A stretch of DNA of 16,586 bases from JAWLAT01 sp041395325 (lineage in GTDB: Bacteria; Pseudomonadota; Gammaproteobacteria; Xanthomonadales; SZUA-5). The notes beneath the pieces are model-generated. The model worked only from the letters and a program-made list of their open reading frames with translations. It had not been told where the DNA came from and did no database searches. Where the stretch lies: the NCBI GenBank assembly GCA_041395325.1, contig JAWLAT010000050.1, positions 1 through 16,586 on the forward strand, in the 5' to 3' direction. Below, piece after piece: positions 9,701-14,485 of this stretch (within the stretch, counting starts at the first letter, position 1; every line of letters begins with the position of its first letter). The position numbers were made by a program, and so were the translations under genes.

Positions 9701-11215
9701 CGCGGGGTTGGTCGTGTAGGCTCCGCAGACCCAGCCCTGATTGGCCACCCGCGCTGGTGGGAAGGTGATCGAGGCGCTGCCCTCGTCGGCCAACAGGGTG
9801 TCGTCGCCGGTGGCACCGGATGAGGTGAGCGCATCAGTCTCGCCATCTGGCATTCCTGAGCCGATGAACAGCGTTTCACGCAATCCCAGTCCGTGGCGTG
9901 GTCCGTTGTTGGCATCCAGCGTGCCGTAGCTGCTGGGCCCATCGCCCCAATCAAAGGCGCAGAAGCTGAGGTCATTGACCGAGGTGTACTGGATATCTGG
10001 ATCGGTCGCCGGTTCGTTGCTCTGGCCATACTGCACCACCAGCTGGCTGACCGGCCGATCAAACTCGAAGGTGACATTGCCGTTATTGTCGCTGTCGGCA
10101 CAACATTGCGCCTCAGTGCGATTGGCCTCGGCCCAGTCACCGAAGACCCTCAGCTGAGCGTTATTGGTGATGGTCATCTGATAGCGTTGCCGTGCATTGC
10201 CCGGCGACGGCCCAAAGCCCTGTACCCGGGTCGAGTCCTCGTAGTCGTTGCCGCTGGTTCGCCGATCCAGGTCCCCCATGGCGAACTGCAGTCCCAGCAC
10301 CGGGGTACTGAAGTTGAAGGTCGAGCGCTCGGCAGTGGCCTCTGAATCGCCGCCAGAAGCATCCATCGACAAGTTGAAATAGCCCGTGTCGCCGCCGCTC
10401 TGCGCGCGGCAGGGAGCAGTTGTGTTGGTGCCGGTATTGCAGGTCTGGTAGCTGGTACGGCTGTCACCCGGCGGATTGCCGGAGTTGCCGCCGTCACTGA
10501 TGGTTACTCCGCCAATCGATGCGGTGACAAAATCGACGTTGTTGCCATTGTCGCCCCAGTTGTAAGTCAAACGGTTGCCGCAGACCGCACCGGCTGTACC
10601 GGCATTGTTGCGAAGCACCAGCCGAGAACGCAGCAAACTCCCAGTAACGCCGTTGTTTGTGCTGTCGCACACCCGAAGGGTCCAGGTCCCGACCGAAGAG
10701 AAAGTCGGGCTGCGAGTGAGATTGGACTGTGTGGCCAAACGTGGAAAGTGCACGGTATCACCGGCGACACTCAGAGGATCCAGATCGAGATCGTCCAAAG
10801 CCTGCGCGACGTCTGGCGCAATGTTGTCGTTCTGAGAGGTGTACATCACATTCAAATTGGCGATGTTGTTATTGCCAGCATTCGCAACCAGCGTAAACGC
10901 CGCTCCGGTAGGCGGCTCGAGAGTCAGCCTTAGATTGTCGCGATCTGCATGCGAGATCTGAACCCCAACAGCGATGGTTCCAATTGTCCCGACCTGGAAG
11001 GCATCGGCACTGGGGACCACGAACGTGTGGGTCGCGGTAGTTGCGCACGTTGCGGTGGCCTGCGGAATGGCCACGCTCGATGCCACCTCGTAGGTGTGGA
11101 TCGTGCCGGTCAGTTGGGCCTGCGCCGGTCCACCAAGCAAGATCAGGCTGGCGACTATCCAGCGCATGAGTGAATGATCCAGACAGCCAACCGCACTACG
11201 CAAACTCGCTCTCAT
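6749..11215 (-). CDS. Secreted C25-family (gingipain-like) cysteine peptidase with GEVED-type accessory regions
   Basis: About 1,488 residues. The frame extends to a TTG at 11233, but the ATG at 11215 has a strong Shine-Dalgarno (AGGTGGAG, 6-nt spacer) and is preferred. A third option, the ATG at 11167, would give a compact signal peptide (MRWIVASLILLGGPAQA). Order: signal peptide (to about 33); a beta-rich region resembling a proprotein-convertase P domain (about 35-185); a Cys-containing region; a DWGDGPSSYG segment (422-431) leading to a GEVED motif (613-617); an LPVTL...SLLVRWSVATE segment; a long beta-rich region; and the C25 catalytic domain (about 1135-1475). In it DVDNDGRSDLAVGRFPV precedes the presumed catalytic His1352 (YFGHGS) and Cys1386 (SELGCWGG), 34 residues apart, close to the gingipain spacing. 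The protein stops just after the core (LFGDPTLRMPQ), with no type IX sorting domain. It probably acts as an extracellular or surface protease; the substrate is unknown. Confidence 0.9.
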   Translation of the reverse strand: MRASLRSAVGCLDHSLMRWIVASLILLGGPAQAQLTGTIHTYEVASSVAIPQATATCATTATHTFVVPSADAFQVGTIGTIAVGVQISHADRDNLRLTLEPPTGAAFTLVANAGNNNIANLNVMYTSQNDNIAPDVAQALDDLDLDPLSVAGDTVHFPRLATQSNLTRSPTFSSVGTWTLRVCDSTNNGVTGSLLRSRLVLRNNAGTAGAVCGNRLTYNWGDNGNNVDFVTASIGGVTISDGGNSGNPPGDSRTSYQTCNTGTNTTAPCRAQSGGDTGYFNLSMDASGGDSEATAERSTFNFSTPVLGLQFAMGDLDRRTSGNDYEDSTRVQGFGPSPGNARQRYQMTITNNAQLRVFGDWAEANRTEAQCCADSDNNGNVTFEFDRPVSQLVVQYGQSNEPATDPDIQYTSVNDLSFCAFDWGDGPSSYGTLDANNGPRHGLGLRETLFIGSGMPDGETDALTSSGATGDDTLLADEGSASITFPPARVANQGWVCGAYTTNPATNEYCVTVQVTNTSGSTAQLVGWIDFNNNGTFDAGERSLPDLASTSGSFATGNIPDGSNNISAVLVFLPSVDPIPNNTNPSMVRLRLTTDTSTGFFSDPSHLGLAANGEVEDIAIPINTLPVTLAGFSSVRLADGSLLVRWSVATEAGTFGYRVLQGDAAGASLDSQAPITPAHAVDSLEPQHYEFALSSRSDAPLYLEELSAAGLSERFGPFAVGKSWGETLSFSAPPWGLARNERATAARLEAAARLGRQQILGQASAEILVDATGLQRVAVADLIAAGIDFGPVFASAVQLRRGQQTVPFRIDGDGRFVAGNFVEFYGEAVSGSQYTTTRPYVLQAGNGLVWDQEDAAPTAPQVTDAWSKQFVLDADRYYSFSAPTDPWYHDTVQRNGASGGKSFTLDLSGLRGGSATLILDLWGGVDFATPGDDHRYQLSLNGEVLGERSFDGVNAHRSSWEIDESLLVEGANTVRIDLLPTANTIDILRVESVSIIALAELRAADTQTARKPGDLRPHYDGISHLSFEDSDPAVECGPACSQVAVVGLPNPDVLALRLSDRGGALLQGVAVEAVDGAWRARLRVPSFFGGGDGVSVEGGQLIVVSRSQAHLPAVRPAANHVHPLQGGPAQLLALAPFRFLADVEPLLQARRSEGLSARAVDLAQIYAHYSEGIIDPLAIKRFLAEARTALGTDYVLLVGGDTYDYFDRLGLGSVSDLPTLYGPTHPVVRHAPLDDLYADVDNDGRSDLAVGRFPVRTSAELQSVVDKSLSFGQANMGPLGLFVAERSNPAEGVDFDSELDQVVSTLSADWQVNASRVYLDEYAVGSPGTSAARADLIAGINQGVALVSYFGHGSPTIWSREQLLQATQIPSLLSNAVAPVVSELGCWGGFFVAPQYNTMAHGWLNVGGKGASALFASGGLTEHHSDRRMAETLLPLLTNPGVRIGDALRQAKQVLHAGEPELSDVLRGLTLFGDPTLRMPQLLQISTQ

Positions 11216-11556
11216 AGCCCACTCCACCTGCAACCGAACTCATTTTCGCCATACGATTTTCAGATCATCGATGGCATTCGCACTGCCCCATTCCCCTAAA
11301 GTAACGCAAGATGGACGGCCATCGTGCCGTCTATGATCCCCCTAGCATGGCGTCTGTGCAATCGTCAGGCAGCGAAAACACCATCTTTAGATGTAGTTGC
11401 AGGATCTCACTGCTCGTCTGATTGCGGTGTTGTCGCCCTTCGCAGCGACCGACCAGCCGATCAGCAGGTGTGAATTTCTGCACGCCCTCGGTCGCAATGA
11501 CCACAGCGGACTTCCCGCGGCGATGCTGAAATGCCACTGGCAGGAGAGAGTTGGAG
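11216..11556. other. Gene-free spacer between alr and the C25 peptidase gene
   Basis: About 340 bp without a convincing gene. It contains an imperfect hairpin at 11311-11334 (GACGGC / GCCGTC with a 6-nt loop, extendable through a G-T pair), which could end alr transcription or lie in the peptidase leader. It has no long T-run. No clear sigma70 promoter for the peptidase was found. A small minus-strand frame over 11331-11606 overlaps the displaced alr tail and does not look coding. Confidence 0.5.
11222..11229 (-). promoter_or_regulatory. Shine-Dalgarno that fixes the peptidase start
   Basis: AGGTGGAG on the minus strand ends 6 nt before the ATG at 11215. This favours that ATG over the upstream in-frame TTG at 11233 (which lies before the Shine-Dalgarno) and over the downstream ATG at 11167, which has no comparable site. 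Confidence 0.7.
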
Positions 11557-11699
11557 CTAGCCGGTCGCAGCACTGTCTTCCAGAAACAACACTCGGCGCG
11601 TGACACCGCAGCTCAGCTCATAGCAGATGGTCTCGGCCTGGCGAGCGACGATTTCGACCGGCAGGCCGACGCCCCACAGCCGCACCGGGTCACCCAGCT
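11557..11699 (-). pseudogene. alr: Displaced C-terminal coding segment of alr
   Basis: In the -1 or +2 frame relative to the body of alr, the minus strand encodes LGDPVRLWGVGLPVEIVA, then RQAETICYELSCGVTRRVLF, then LEDSAATG and a TAG at 11559-11557. This is the usual alanine racemase C-terminus; the CYEL tyrosine corresponds to the residue that contacts the PLP phosphate in characterised Alr. The break is best placed at the GCC-AGC-TGG-GTG codons around 11692-11702, where one extra C on the minus strand (giving GCC CAG CTG GGT GAC) would join the two frames. The segment has no start of its own. Confidence 0.85.
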
Positions 11700-12644
11700 G
11701 GCGTCGGGGACGCTACTCAGGTCGATCGCCAGCAGATCCATCGAGACCCGACCCAGCGTGGGGCAGCGCGTGCCTCGGACCAGCACGGGGGTGCCGCCGG
11801 GTGCATGGCGGGGATAGCCATCGCCATAGCCGATGGCCACGATACCGACGCGGGTGGCCGCTGCGCAGCGGTGACTGGCGCCATAGCCGATGGACTCGCC
11901 GGCCGGGACCTCGTTGATGGCGATCAGTTTGCTGTCCAGGCTCATCACCGGCTTCAGCCCATAGTCCTCACCAACCTTGTGCTCGTGCGTCGACAACCCG
12001 TACAGCAGCCCGCCCAGTCGCACCCAGTCGGCGCGGGCGGCAGGCACATTGAGCAGGCCGGGCGAGTTGGCGATGCTGCGCGGACCAGACAAGCCGTCCA
12101 CCGCGGCCTCAAAGCGCGCCAGTTGCCTCGCCGTCTGATCCGATTCTGGCACGTCGGCGCTGGCCAGATGCGTCATCAAGACAATCTCCGGTGCCACCGA
12201 TGCGCAGCCACGCAAGCGCTCCCAGGCGCGCCTGGCCTGTGCGGGGGGCAGGCCCAATCGGTGCATGCCGCTGTCAATCTTCAGCCAGACTCGCAGTGGC
12301 GGTCCGCCGAAATCGGCTTCAAGCAGTTCGATCTGACTGGCGTGATGGACGACCGCATCGACGCCCAGCGCACGCAACTCCGGCAGATCACCGGGCTCGT
12401 CGAAGCCCGACAGCAGCACGATGCGCTGGCTCAGGCCGGCGCTGCGCAAACGGTGTGCATCGGAGATCGTCGCCACGCCGAAGGCGTCGGCATCGGCCAG
12501 TGCCAGCCCCACCCGCTCCAGGCCATGGCCATAGGCATTGGCCTTGACCACCGCCATGACGCGCGCCCCCTGCGCCAGCCCCCGCGCCACGGCGAAGTTG
12601 TGACGCAGATGACCGAGGTGGATGGTGGCCTTGGTGGAGCGCAT
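11613..12644 (-). CDS. alr: Alanine racemase, frame broken near its C-terminus
   Basis: A PLP-dependent enzyme converting L-alanine to D-alanine for peptidoglycan, cytoplasmic and normally dimeric. The ATG at 12644 has a good Shine-Dalgarno (AGGA, 6-nt spacer) and gives the family-typical N-terminus MRSTKATIHLGHLRHNF; the ATG at 12674 would add ten unlike residues. The PLP lysine is K34 (VVKANAYGHG) and the catalytic tyrosine is Y254 (ESIGYGAS). WLKIDSGMHRLG, MTHLASAD, VRLGGLLYG, GYGDGYPR and GRVSMDLLAID are all present. After DLSSVPDA the frame leaves the family: the last 24 or so residues are unlike any racemase, ending at a TGA at 11613. The expected C-terminus continues in another frame to 11557. 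Adding one base near 11700 would give 362 residues, a normal Alr length. This is either a real frameshift or a sequencing/assembly error. Confidence 0.9.
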   Translation of the reverse strand: MRSTKATIHLGHLRHNFAVARGLAQGARVMAVVKANAYGHGLERVGLALADADAFGVATISDAHRLRSAGLSQRIVLLSGFDEPGDLPELRALGVDAVVHHASQIELLEADFGGPPLRVWLKIDSGMHRLGLPPAQARRAWERLRGCASVAPEIVLMTHLASADVPESDQTARQLARFEAAVDGLSGPRSIANSPGLLNVPAARADWVRLGGLLYGLSTHEHKVGEDYGLKPVMSLDSKLIAINEVPAGESIGYGASHRCAAATRVGIVAIGYGDGYPRHAPGGTPVLVRGTRCPTLGRVSMDLLAIDLSSVPDASWVTRCGCGASACRSKSSLARPRPSAMS

Positions 12645-12650
12645 GGGTCG

Positions 12651-12654
12651 TCCT
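12651..12654 (-). promoter_or_regulatory. Shine-Dalgarno of alr
   Basis: AGGA on the minus strand, 6 nt before the ATG at 12644. It decides for the shorter alanine racemase start over the in-frame ATG at 12674. Confidence 0.65.
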
Positions 12655-12681
12655 GTGGAAGAAAGCAAGAGCATTCAGAGC

Positions 12682-12718
12682 GTTAACCACAAAGGACACG
12701 AAGGACACAAAGGAAAGC
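12682..12718 (+). repeat. Repeat copy A (9-nt-unit repeat, inverted relative to copies B and C)
   Basis: On the plus strand it reads GTTAACCACAAAGGACACGA and then AGGACACAAAGGAAAGC. It is the reverse-complement orientation of copies B and C, with two 9-nt units. It lies about 40 nt upstream of the alr start. A 12-bp direct repeat (GAAAGCAAGAGC at 12661-12672 and at 12713-12724) brackets most of it, which could be a footprint of insertion or local slippage. Confidence 0.75.
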
Positions 12719-12875
12719 AAGAGCGTTGAAAGGTAGAGCGGGCTTGGCGCGGTCTGGCGGCCTGCGAGGTGACCCAGCGCTGCCTTGTTCGGGTTGAGGG
12801 CGAGAAAGGCGTCGGCGATGACGGCGTCGCCGAGGCTGACATCAAGGCATGAACAGGGCTTTTCCCATCTCTACT
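12719..12875. other. Segment between repeat copies A and B, possible gene remnant
   Basis: About 155 bp between two copies of the repeat in opposite orientation. On the minus strand one frame after a TAG reads CSCLDVSLGDAVIADAFLAL and then NPNKAALGHLAGR, with GC-rich third positions typical of coding DNA here. I do not recognise it. It has no proper start and runs on through copy A, so it is at most a fragment of a gene. Confidence 0.3.
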
Positions 12876-12927
12876 GCTTTCCTTCGTGTCCTTCGTGTCC
12901 TTCGTGTCCATTGTGGTTAATCCATTC
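12876..12927 (-). repeat. Repeat copy B (three 9-nt units) just downstream of the GxxExxY gene
   Basis: On the plus strand: GCTTTCC, then TTCGTGTCC three times, then ATTGTGG and TTAATCCATTC (52 nt). It differs from copy C by exactly one extra 9-nt unit plus a few substitutions. It begins 13 nt after the GxxExxY stop codon. Read on the minus strand it is followed, at the same distance as copy C, by an ATG (12868) that opens only an eight-codon frame (MGKALFMP), as if a coding sequence behind it had been lost. Confidence 0.85.
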
Positions 12928-12940
12928 CTTTCGCAACGCC

Positions 12941-13345
12941 TCACAGCACCACGCGGCGGATGCCTTGGCGCAAGTGGGTGACGTTGAAGTTCAGCAATAG
13001 CCCGAGTCGCTTGCGGGCGAGCTTCAGGTAGGTCAGCAGCTGGGCACGGTGGACTTCGCTCAGGCTGTCGACCGCCTTGACCTCGACGATCAGGCAATCA
13101 TCGATCAGCAGGTCCAAACGCAAGCCGGCGTCCAAATCAAGGTTGCGGTAGCGGACGGGCAGCACCAGCTGCCGCTCGAAAGGCACAGCCACCGACTCCA
13201 GCTCCCAGGCCAGGCAGCTCTCGTACACCGATTCCAGTAGCCCAGGTCCCAGTTCCGAGTGCACCCGGAAGGCCGCATCCAGCACAGCCTTCGCAGCCCT
13301 TTCAGCGCGAAGATCTGTCGACTCGCCCGAACACCGCTCTTCCAT
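12941..13345 (-). CDS. GxxExxY protein (PD-(D/E)XK-like family)
   Basis: A 134-residue protein, normal length for the GxxExxY family (PDDEXK_3-like). The signature is G35-LL-E38-SV-Y41 in HSELGPGLLESVYESCL. A nuclease-like D78 ... E88-V-K90 arrangement follows (LDLLIDDCLIVEVKAV), consistent with a PD-(D/E)XK fold. The C-terminus (LLTYLKLARKRLGLLLNFNV) is also typical. The biological role of the family is not established. The ATG at 13345 lies 7 nt from repeat copy C, whose AAGGA sequences provide the Shine-Dalgarno, and the TGA at 12941 lies 13 nt from copy B, so the gene fills the space between two direct repeats almost exactly. It follows DUF2058 on the same strand after about 40 bp and could be co-transcribed with it. 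Confidence in the family is high; in function, low. Confidence 0.88.
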   Translation of the reverse strand: MEERCSGESTDLRAERAAKAVLDAAFRVHSELGPGLLESVYESCLAWELESVAVPFERQLVLPVRYRNLDLDAGLRLDLLIDDCLIVEVKAVDSLSEVHRAQLLTYLKLARKRLGLLLNFNVTHLRQGIRRVVL

Positions 13346-13352
13346 CTCAATC

Positions 13353-13395
13353 GCTTTCCTTCGCGTCCTTTGTGTCCTTTGTGGTCAATCCATTC
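13353..13395 (-). repeat. Repeat copy C (two 9-nt units), overlapping the DUF2058 stop and carrying the GxxExxY ribosome binding site
   Basis: On the plus strand: GCTTTCC, TTCGCGTCC, TTTGTGTCC, TTTGTGG, TCAATCCATTC (43 nt). It is a direct copy of B with one 9-nt unit fewer. On the minus strand the units read (A)AGGACAC/GCGAAGGA, so it offers repeated AAGGA sequences before the GxxExxY ATG at 13345. The DUF2058 stop codon (TGA, 13387-13385) and the preceding Met-Asp codons are formed by the repeat end. Confidence 0.85.
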
Positions 13396-14026
13396 TTTGG
13401 TCTTCTTCGTCTCTCACCTGTGCCTCACCCTCCAGCAGCAGCGCGAAGTACTCCGGTGCGGCCTCGCGAATGGCCAGTGCGATAACGGCGCTGACCAGGT
13501 GGAAGCGGCCTTTCATCTGCACGATGCCCAGTTGCCCCTCGGTCAGGGCCTGATTCTGCTCGGGCGTGACGTAAAGCCGGCGAATCTTGCGGCCGTATTC
13601 GAAGTAGCGCGAATCCTCGGCGTCGGCGACGTTCAGCGACTGGCCTTCCAGCAGCTTCTCGGCTGCTGCCTGGCGCGCTCGCTTGGCCGCAGCAGCCGCT
13701 TCGCGCTCGCGTTTGGCCTGGGCCAATTCGCGTTGCTCGGCCTGCTGGCGGGCCTTGTAGGCGGCCGCCAGCGAGACCTGTTCGGCGTCGACCAGGGCCT
13801 GTGGATCAATGCGCTTGGGCTTGCCGGGCTGCGCCGGTTTGCCCGCCGATCCCGGCCTGCCCGGCGCTGGCGACTTGCCGGGCGCGCCTGGTCGGCCCTT
13901 GCCGAACTGGCGGGCACGACCGCCGCTTGGTCTGTTCTGCTCAGACCGGGGCCTGGTGTCGGCTTCGGGCTTGGGCGCCGGCTTGAGGCCGGCCTGCAGC
14001 AGGGCGTCCTTGAGGGAGGAAACCAT
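13385..14026 (-). CDS. DUF2058 (YaiL-type) protein
   Basis: A 213-residue cytoplasmic protein of the gammaproteobacterial DUF2058 family, related to E. coli YaiL; its molecular function is not well defined. The N-terminal MVSSLKDALLQAGLKPA is the family signature. A long Pro/Gly/Lys/Arg-rich disordered stretch (about 20-75) follows, then a charged Ala/Gln/Glu/Arg helix likely to form a coiled coil (about 80-135), then a folded C-terminal part (about 145-200) with SRYFEYGRKIRRLYVTPEQ and GQLGIVQMKGRFHLV. The start has an AGGA only 3 nt upstream. The last residues (QRMD) and stop come from repeat copy C, which suggests that the original 3' end was replaced or trimmed when the repeat arrived. 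There is no gene for 459 bp upstream; a REPIN lies there. Confidence 0.85.
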   Translation of the reverse strand: MVSSLKDALLQAGLKPAPKPEADTRPRSEQNRPSGGRARQFGKGRPGAPGKSPAPGRPGSAGKPAQPGKPKRIDPQALVDAEQVSLAAAYKARQQAEQRELAQAKREREAAAAAKRARQAAAEKLLEGQSLNVADAEDSRYFEYGRKIRRLYVTPEQNQALTEGQLGIVQMKGRFHLVSAVIALAIREAAPEYFALLLEGEAQVRDEEDQRMD

Positions 14027-14181
14027 CGATCCTGGCTGTCACAAGGTGGGGGTGGTGAAGGATGCCAGCTGGCGAGGGCGGGTGCGAGGCAGGAGGGCGG
14101 TCTGGCCACGATTCAGCGTTGCTTGTTCTGTCAGTGCCTGACTGATTTGCCGCCGACGGGGATTGCCAGTGCCAATAGCGC

Positions 14182-14336
14182 CACGTGGGAGGCTGCTTGC
14201 AGCCGACGCGTCAGGCCTCGGTTTGCGGGGATTTGGGTGGTTTGACCAAAGCATCGGGCCCCAGCACGACACCGCCTCAAACCGCCGTGTCGCCAACCGC
14301 GACTGGGCGCGTCGCGAGCAAGCTCGCTCCCACATG
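14182..14336. repeat. REPIN: two inverted REP units with GTGGGAG heads
   Basis: Unit 1 (14182-14211, plus) has GTGGGAG, a GGCTGC-TT-GCAGCC hairpin and GACGCG. Unit 2 (14307-14336) on the minus strand has GTGGGAG, a GCGAGC-TT-GCTCGC hairpin and GACGCG. Head and tail are identical, while the stems differ on both sides and still pair. Known REPINs of Pseudomonas and relatives have this architecture and are mobilised by a RAYT transposase encoded elsewhere; none is in this window. The element sits in the 459-bp gap between wecA and the DUF2058 gene. The rest of that gap (14027-14181) shows nothing convincing. Confidence 0.85.
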
Positions 14337-14401
14337 GGGACCACATCGATTATCAGGTTTCGGGCGAGCCTGAGGCTAGTCGCCAGCGAGTGCGACCCTT
14401 T

Positions 14402-14418
14402 GCGGGCGGGACGCCCGC
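14402..14418. repeat. GC-rich hairpin downstream of the wecA-type gene
   Basis: GCGGGCG (14402-14408), a GGA loop, then CGCCCGC (14412-14418), followed by GGTCCCAGG. The stem is a perfect 7 bp. It lies about 70 nt past the stop of the wecA-type gene (minus). It has no T-tract, so it is more likely a dispersed intergenic palindrome than an intrinsic terminator, though it could protect the transcript 3' end. The GGGACGCCCGCGGTCCCAG core looks to me like a widespread intergenic repeat; this rests on memory. Confidence 0.5.
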
Positions 14419-14485
14419 GGTCCCAGGGGTGAAGCCTGTCGCCTGCTCAGGCAATGCAGGGGCCTGTGGAGCTCTGAGCTACGCC

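Noticed and set aside
8348..9823. Long plus-strand open frame (491 codons) opposite the peptidase gene
   Set aside because: It is antisense to the C25 peptidase, whose translation has a signal peptide, domain motifs and catalytic residues. The opposite frame shows no recognisable motif and is expected in GC-rich DNA.
11331..11606. Minus-strand 91-codon frame between alr and the peptidase
   Set aside because: It overlaps the displaced alr C-terminal coding segment in a different frame and shows no family resemblance or Shine-Dalgarno.
12675..13097. Minus-strand 140-codon frame containing TTMDTKDTKDTKE
   Set aside because: The DTK repeats are translation of the 9-nt-unit repeat; the frame starts inside the GxxExxY gene in the wrong frame.
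13259..14245. Plus-strand open frame (328 codons) covering the GxxExxY and DUF2058 genes
   Set aside because: Both genes below it are recognised families on the minus strand; the plus frame spans genes, repeats and spacer without any motif.
14039..14344. Minus-strand small frame upstream of the DUF2058 gene
   Set aside because: Most of its sequence is translation of the REPIN (MWERACSRRAQSRLA-type), a common annotation artefact.
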